Notes under the pieces: generated by a model
Told to the model about the DNA's origin: nothing
What the model saw: the letters and a program-made list of their open reading frames with translations, nothing else
Databases searched by the model: none
Position numbers and translations under genes: made by a program
Part shown: one piece after another, positions 1 to 4,700 of the stretch
How positions within the stretch are numbered: the stretch's first letter is position 1
How the letters are laid out: each line of letters opens with the position of its first letter
NCBI GenBank assembly: GCA_947627125.1
Contig: CANQUY010000108.1
Location: forward strand, 1 to 5,812
Direction: 5' to 3'
DNA from: an uncultured Clostridia bacterium
GTDB lineage: Bacteria > Bacillota > Clostridia > Christensenellales > Borkfalkiaceae
Length of the DNA stretch: 5,812 nt

Positions 1-31
1 GTGACTGAGGGGTTCCAAAACCCTATCCCCC
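1..31. repeat. Edge of an intergenic hairpin repeat element
   Basis: Bases 10-14 (GGGTT) and 19-23 (AACCC) form a short stem around a CCAA loop, preceded by GTGACTGAGGGG. Read on the minus strand this gives a CCCCTCAGTCAC string. From memory, CCCCTCAGTCA followed by a GC-rich stem recurs as an intergenic repeat in Clostridia genomes. The element runs off the left edge, so its extent and type cannot be fixed here. No coding frame of interest is seen. Confidence 0.4.
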
Positions 32-109
32 GCTACGCGGGTACTTCCCCTAAGAGGGGAAGCAAGTGGGGCTGCGCGGGTACTTTTACTAAGAGGGGAA
101 ACAAGGATG
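32..109. repeat. Two tandem 39-bp intergenic repeat units
   Basis: Unit 1 (32-70) and unit 2 (71-109) align with a period of 39 bases. Over the first 35 bases of each, 30 are identical. Both share GCGGGTACTT, a CTAAGAGGGGAA core and a CAAG tail. In unit 1, CTTCCCCT (44-51) and AGGGGAAG (55-62) form a perfect 8-bp stem with a 3-base loop. In unit 2 the left arm has changed to CTTTTACT, so most of that stem is lost. This looks like a small non-coding repeat family with one decayed copy, not a gene. Function is unknown. It could be a MITE-like or REP-like element, or an RNA processing or termination element for the minus-strand gene ending at 188. Confidence 0.65.
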
Positions 110-122
110 TCCCCGCCCCCTA

Positions 123-177
123 CCCCCTCCCCAAGGAGGGGGCATGACTGCGTTCAGCCCTCCCCAAGGAGGGGGCT
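123..177. repeat. Paired C-rich/G-rich hairpin repeats after the ATPase gene
   Basis: The 19-mer CCCTCCCCAAGGAGGGGGC occurs exactly twice, at 125-143 and 158-176, with starts 33 bases apart. The first copy sits in a perfect hairpin: CCCCCTCC (123-130), loop CCAA, GGAGGGGG (135-142). The second has a 6-bp perfect inner stem and then a bulge. The second copy lies about 12 bases past the ATPase stop codon, so on the minus strand both could form at the mRNA 3' end. There is no T-run after either stem, so they are not classical intrinsic terminators. They could act as 3' processing or stability hairpins, or simply be mobile repeat copies. Confidence 0.6.
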
Positions 178-187
178 TAGTGCATGC

Positions 188-1393
188 TCAAACGGAGAGA
201 AGAAAGTCGATGATATTTTTGTGAATGATCCCCTTGCCCGAAAAATCATGACGGTCGCCGCTGATGACGTACTTCGGAAAATTATCCTCGATTTTCAGCA
301 GAGGGCGGAATTCCCGCTCCACGACGGCGTTGTCCGCAAGCAGATAGGCCACCTGTAGATATATCCTCTGCCCTTCCTTCACGCAGATGAAATCTACCTC
401 ATATTCGCCCATTTTCCCCACGCTCACCTCATACCCGCGGGAGAGCATTTCAAGATAGACGACGTTTTCGTACAGCTTATTGTAGTCGGTCACATCCGAA
501 CTCTTGACGCGGTTGCGGAGCCCGAGATCCGTCGCATAGTATTTCTCATTCGTCGAAAGCAGCCCCTTGCCCTTCAGGTCGTAGCGCGGCGCCGTCAAAA
601 CGACCATGGCATTCTTGAGTGCGCCAATATAGTTCATGAGCGTTGCAACGTTCGACGGGGTCCCTTCGGCCTTGAGTTTTTTCGAAATGGAAGTCGCAGA
701 GAAAGGATTGCCGACGTTATCGAGCAAAAAAGCCGTCAGGCGTTCCAAAAGGTCAACGTCGCCGATCTTGTTCCGCGCGATGACGTCCTTCATGACGATC
801 GTGTTGAACACGTCCTCAATGTATGCCCGCACGGGACCCTCACCCTCCAGCAAGAACCGCTGCGGAAGCCCGCCAAAGCGGAGAAAATCATCAAACATTG
901 CCTCATCGGAGGAGAACGGGCAGGGATTTTCTGCATAATATTGCTTGATTTCCGAAAAAGTAAAGGGGTAAACGGTGAAGTGAACGTACCTGCCCGCAAT
1001 GTACGTCGCAAGTTCGCCCGAGAGCATGTTGGAATTGGACCCTGTGAGATAGATGTCGCAGTCGATATCCACGATCAGAGAGTTGACCACCTTCTGCCAC
1101 GAGCACACCTCCTGTATCTCGTCGAAGAAGAGATAGAGCCGCCTACCGTCCACGGCCGCACTCCTTTCGAGAATGTAGGCATATAGACGGTCGGGATTCT
1201 GCAGTGCACGGCTGCGGTAGGACTCAAAGTTGATTTGGACAAGCTGTGCTTCCTCCGCCCGCTGTGAGATCACCGCGGCGATTTGGGAGAGCAGAACGGT
1301 CTTGCCGCTCCGCCGCACACCGATGATCACCTTGATCAGCGGCTTATCAATAAAGGGTATGATCTTTTTTAAGTATTTTGTCCGTTGGATCAT
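188..1393 (-). CDS. AAA_14 / DUF4143 family ATPase
   Basis: This is a complete ATPase of about 401 residues; the numbering below counts the upstream TTG codon as residue 1. The Walker A P-loop is GVRRSGKT (26-33) and Walker B is LYLFFDEIQE (87-96). LTGSNS (117-122) fits sensor 1, and GRY (135-137) fits the arginine region typical of the family. FLRFGGLPQ (171-179) precedes a helical/winged-helix-like stretch from about 200 to 300, with YDLKGKGLL and KYYATDLGLRN. A C-terminal restriction-endonuclease-like DUF4143 part follows: YENVVYLEMLSRGYEV (309-324), EVDF (333-336), YLQVAY (346-351). The length is usual for the family. No signal peptide or membrane segment is seen, so it should be cytosolic. 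These ATPases are common as orphan accessory genes in gut bacteria and archaea, and their biological role is not established. The gene has its own promoter and is transcribed away from the large surface-protein gene. The TGA stop is at 188-190. The family call is strong; the function is unknown. Confidence 0.93.
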   Translation of the reverse strand: MIQRTKYLKKIIPFIDKPLIKVIIGVRRSGKTVLLSQIAAVISQRAEEAQLVQINFESYRSRALQNPDRLYAYILERSAAVDGRRLYLFFDEIQEVCSWQKVVNSLIVDIDCDIYLTGSNSNMLSGELATYIAGRYVHFTVYPFTFSEIKQYYAENPCPFSSDEAMFDDFLRFGGLPQRFLLEGEGPVRAYIEDVFNTIVMKDVIARNKIGDVDLLERLTAFLLDNVGNPFSATSISKKLKAEGTPSNVATLMNYIGALKNAMVVLTAPRYDLKGKGLLSTNEKYYATDLGLRNRVKSSDVTDYNKLYENVVYLEMLSRGYEVSVGKMGEYEVDFICVKEGQRIYLQVAYLLADNAVVEREFRPLLKIEDNFPKYVISGDRHDFSGKGIIHKNIIDFLLSV

Positions 1394-1406
1394 CAAAATT
1401 TCTCCT
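1391..1406 (-). promoter_or_regulatory. Shine-Dalgarno site and start choice for the ATPase
   Basis: On the minus strand AGGAG (1406-1402) is followed by AAATT, then TTG (1396-1394), then ATG (1393-1391) in the same frame. The gap is 5 bases to TTG and 8 bases to ATG. ATG at 1393 is preferred because it is the stronger codon with good spacing. A TTG start would add one residue only and change nothing in the protein's domains. Confidence 0.75.
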
Positions 1407-1415
1407 TTTTGTACG

Positions 1416-1444
1416 ATTGTACCATATAAAATTTAAAAAGTCAA
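1416..1444 (-). promoter_or_regulatory. Sigma-A-type promoter of the ATPase gene
   Basis: On the minus strand the -35 box is TTGACT (1444-1439) and the -10 box is TACAAT (1421-1416), separated by exactly 17 bases. Each box is one base from consensus. A start about 7 bases past the -10 falls near 1409, leaving a leader of roughly 16-18 bases that holds little more than the AGGAG site. The region upstream is very AT-rich and could act as an UP element. GTAC occurs on either side of the 3' part of the -10, but this is too short to call an operator. Confidence 0.82.
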
Positions 1445-1452
1445 TACTTTTG

Positions 1453-1478
1453 TATATTTTAGGAATATAAAATTTTAG
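1453..1478. promoter_or_regulatory. Possible weak operator or UP-like AT-rich site
   Basis: TATATT (1453-1458) and AATATA (1464-1469) form a 6-bp inverted repeat around TTAGG. ATTTTAG occurs at 1456-1462 and again at 1472-1478, a 16-base offset. It lies just upstream of the minus-strand -35 box and between the two divergent promoters. Short AT-rich symmetries arise easily by chance, so this is only a candidate. Confidence 0.2.
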
Positions 1479-1518
1479 TACAGTTTGGACAAAGAATCAA
1501 CTTTTTTAGGGAATTTCA

Positions 1519-1547
1519 TTGACAATCGGGCGCAGGAGTGATATGAT
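1519..1547 (+). promoter_or_regulatory. Consensus promoter with extended -10 for the surface protein
   Basis: The -35 box TTGACA (1519-1524) is perfect consensus. After a 17-base spacer comes TATGAT (1542-1547), one base from consensus, preceded by TGA (1539-1541), which gives an extended -10 (TGN). Transcription should start near A1554. The start codon is at 1648, so the leader is about 94 nt. All promoter elements are strong, so control probably acts after RNA polymerase binding, for example through the inverted repeats inside the leader. Confidence 0.85.
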
Positions 1548-1567
1548 ATAGCCACAAAAAAAGATTT

Positions 1568-1585
1568 TGCCCCCCATGGGGGGCA
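1568..1585. promoter_or_regulatory. Perfect GC-rich 18-bp palindrome in the leader
   Basis: TGCCCCCCATGGGGGGCA is a perfect palindrome. As RNA it can form a 7-bp GC-rich stem with a CAUG loop, beginning about 14 nt from the predicted transcript start. It could be a 5' stabilising stem-loop or a protein-binding site. On the plus strand no T-run follows. On the minus strand AAAATC and then seven T residues follow, so it could weakly terminate antisense transcription heading toward the ATPase. Confidence 0.65.
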
Positions 1586-1608
1586 GTTTGTCATAAAAAT
1601 GACAAACT
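1585..1608. promoter_or_regulatory. Perfect 10-bp inverted repeat in the leader
   Basis: The left arm AGTTTGTCAT (1585-1594) and right arm ATGACAAACT (1599-1608) are exact reverse complements around AAAA. It directly abuts the GC-rich palindrome and shares base 1585 with it. It is followed by seven A residues and not a T-run, so it is not a plus-strand terminator. It could be a leader stem-loop or an operator. The TTGTCA-N6-TGACAA spacing resembles the degenerate Rex-type pattern TTGTNA-N6-TNACAA, but that is only a resemblance. It ends 39 bases before the start codon, leaving the Shine-Dalgarno site free. Confidence 0.65.
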
Positions 1609-1647
1609 AAAAAAATTCTTATTCGGGAAAAAAGGAAGGAGAAAACT

Positions 1648-1740
1648 ATGAAAAAAAGAACGAGGTGGCTGGGAGTTTTGCTTTGCTGCATGGTCGTCAT
1701 GCTTGCGGCGGGGCTCTCTATATTGTTTTCATCTGGAAAC
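1648..1740 (+). other. Sec signal peptide or N-terminal membrane anchor
   Basis: Residues 1-31 of the surface protein. The n-region MKKRTR carries four positive charges, the hydrophobic core runs from W7 to about F27, and SSGN follows. The signal-peptidase site is unclear: there is no crisp A-X-A, so an uncleaved anchor is possible. Confidence 0.85.
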
Positions 1741-4700
1741 AAAAACACGTCGGTTTTGCAGGACCCGTCCCCCTCGCACGGAGCCACGGTATCTCCCACG
1801 GCTACTACAAATTATGCAAATAAGGCGGGATATAACGTAATCAATCCCACTCTATATTATGTTGCTTGGGATTTGGATGAAAATGGTGATGAATATTTTA
1901 TATTAGACGAAGACGGGAACTATATCCCAGCATATGCTGCAGCTACATATGATGCCGAGAGCGGAATCTATAATTTTGAAAATTATGGCGGTTTCGAGAT
2001 TCAATTTACTTCATCGGGTAGGTTTGATTTTGAGTTTATGACGGAATCTGAAGATGTTTATCCGTGTATTTCTTACCGTGATGAAACCGAACTCATTCAA
2101 TGGCCGGAACCTATTACATACGATAGCGGAGATGGAATTTATAGTCTGAGCTCCTACGATTGGGAACTGACGAAAAGGGAAACAAACTATTATATTGATG
2201 TCCAGACTAACATGGCTGACCCAGAAAAAAAAGATGTCACAAGCGTTTGGCCGCACAAAACTTGGAAGCACATTACTTTGGAAGCAGATGCCGGAGAGTC
2301 ACTCGTCATAACAAATGATTCCGACGTTGGTTTTCAAATTAGGATCCTCGACTGCGTAAACGTTAAGGCAAATGTACAAGGCAACGGACAGGTTCAATAT
2401 AAAAATACAACAAATTCTTCACTCGACATGGATTGGGAAAAAGGCAAAACAGAGACCTTGACTGCCGTGCCGACAAGTACGAATTACGAGGTTTATTGGA
2501 CAAATAGCAATGGCGATACCGTGGGGAATGGCACAACGCTCACCATCTCGACAGATACAAACGAAACCTACACTGCGCACATTATTGATTGTGTAAATAT
2601 CTCTATAAAAGTTGAGGGCAACGGGAAAATCATGCATGACGGAAATCCCGTGGCCTCTCCGCTGAAATGGCACAAGGGAGAGAGCCTCACTCTGACGGTG
2701 GAACCGACCGACTCCACGGCCGAAGTCTATTGGACAAATAGCAAAAATTCCCGCGTGAGCGATGGAAAAACGCTCACGGTCGTTCCCACGGCAGACGAAA
2801 CGTATACCGCACACATTACGGAATATGTGACGATTACGGTCAAGACGGAGGGAAGCGGGCATGTTGAATTCGACGGCAAACAAGTTTCTTCCACCGTCAA
2901 ACTGAAGAAAAATGTCAAGCAGACTCTCGCGGCCGTTCCAAATAAGAAAGATACTTTTGTCTATTGGACGAACGGAACGGCGATTTCGGCAAGCGCAGCG
3001 GAACTTTCGATCACTCCCACGGCCAATGCAACTTATACAGCACATTTTTGTGATTACAGCGCAACCGGGTTTACCATGAAGTCAGACACTACAAACGGGC
3101 AGTATCTTGATATCAAGGGAGGAAACGGGGAATTTTCCTATACTTTTACGGGAGAAAAATACGTCACTTTCCAATATGCGTTTTTGAAGAATGATTCCGT
3201 GAAGCGTGGCGCAAACGCATTTAAGGTCGTAGTGGACGGAAAGGATGCAATTTCGTTTTCCGTAATACAAAGCAGTACAAGTACTCTCGGGAAGAGTTGG
3301 TCTTATCTTACGGAATTTGCGAAGGGCGACGGGCAGCACACTTTACAAATTATATTCAGCCCGGGGGATACCTTGCCGGAATTGGCGATCCGTGAGTTTA
3401 CGGTCCGCACATCCGAAGAAATGAAGGCGGCCGATATGATGACGACGGTGTCTGTAGAATTCGACGAGAGATGCATCGCCATGGCCGTAGCCGACGGATT
3501 CAACGATGAAGAACTCATTCCGTCGGGCGATCTGGAGATCGCAAAATACCGCTATGTCACATTTAAGGCCACGAAGAAGGAGAATGTGCCTTCAGAGTTT
3601 ATGCCGGATCAATATGACACCATCTTCTTTGACAGATGGCACTATGGGACGAAAGATTTGGAGCAATTCGGAGATGACGTTTCTTTGCAGGAAACGGCTT
3701 CTTCGATGACCATGTGTTTTGATGGAACAGGCATTTACGAAAAGGAAGTATGCCACACCAAAGTTTACAACTCCTTGCAGACAATCAAGTTGGATGCACA
3801 TGCCATTGCGCCTGTGGGGGATATCTATCTGACAGTTGCAGACGCCAATCACTCGATCATTCCGCAGGACGGCCAAGACCAAATCCTCATCGAGGACGGA
3901 GGATCGCTGACGGCGACCTTCGGCGAAACGCGGGAATATACCTTTATGGTCCCCACGCTCGAAACGCTCGGCGGGAAACACACGGATCTCAACGGGTCTT
4001 TTACGGTAGACTATGACGACGAAAAGACGTCTACCAATCAATATGGTACCGGCGGCATTACCGTAGTTGAAAATCAAGACGGGTACGATTACTATTCCAT
4101 TACATTAGACGGAAAGAGCGGGAATGTCAATTTCCACTTTACCCGCGCAATCGAAGGATATCTCAGTAGCAATATAGATCCGGAAAGAGGGGTCAGGGAG
4201 AAAAAATATTATACATTTACAATCAATTTTGTTCCGCCCGAAGGCGAGATCGAAATTTCGGATATCATCGATGAACAGTCAAAGGACAATGTTACCGTTA
4301 CGAATGACGCTTCATTCCCGTGGGTCCTTGACTTTGTGCACTCCGAAGTTGGGAACTATGCTTTCAAATTTACCAATTTCACCGACAACTATGAAGGTGA
4401 GAAAACTTCTTCCATTACGTTTACCGCGAAAAAAGCAGGCATCCTCTATTTCCAGTGCTACTACAGATGTGACGGCAACCAAACCAGCACAAGTACCGCA
4501 TATGTTAAGTTTAATTCTAGCTTCTTGATACGAAGGGACAATAACGGAGTCAGATTCACAGATGGAGATAAAGTTACTTATTCCGGAGCGATATTTGGCT
4601 GTAGTATTCCGGTTATGCAAAATGCCGAAAACACTTTAACGGTTTCTTTTTCAAAAGGATCAGACGACAGAGGCTTCTCTATTTGGGGCGTGAAGTTCTT

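Noticed and set aside
1..180. A CRISPR array, suggested by regular repeats
   Set aside because: Repeat units are of different kinds (39 bp tandem without spacers, and a 19-mer pair with one 14-base gap), with no unique spacer series.
107..358. An 83-codon plus-strand open frame starting in the repeat block
   Set aside because: Its first part translates the C-rich hairpin repeats and the rest is antisense to the ATPase 3' end.
1576..1610. Two tiny leader open frames, ATG at 1576 (6 codons) and ATG at 1599 (3 codons)
   Set aside because: Neither has a Shine-Dalgarno site, and both start codons fall within the inverted repeats, so they are best explained as by-products of the palindromes.
1648..1740. 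A lipoprotein signal, suggested by Cys-Cys in the hydrophobic core
   Set aside because: The residues before the cysteines are Leu-Leu, with no small residue at -1, and the cysteines lie in the middle of the hydrophobic run.
1506..1799. A 97-codon minus-strand open frame across the divergent promoter region
   Set aside because: It covers the plus-strand promoter, leader and signal-peptide codons. Its hydrophobic stretch comes from the A-rich leader read backwards.
2419..3045. A 208-codon minus-strand open frame with internal repetition
   Set aside because: It lies antisense to the three B-repeat-like units; its repetition simply mirrors them. It has no convincing start site, and the plus frame is clearly the coding one.
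3592..4077. A 161-codon minus-strand open frame
   Set aside because: It is antisense to the continuous plus-strand surface-protein frame, shows no recognisable domain, and has an Arg/Ile-rich shadow-like composition.
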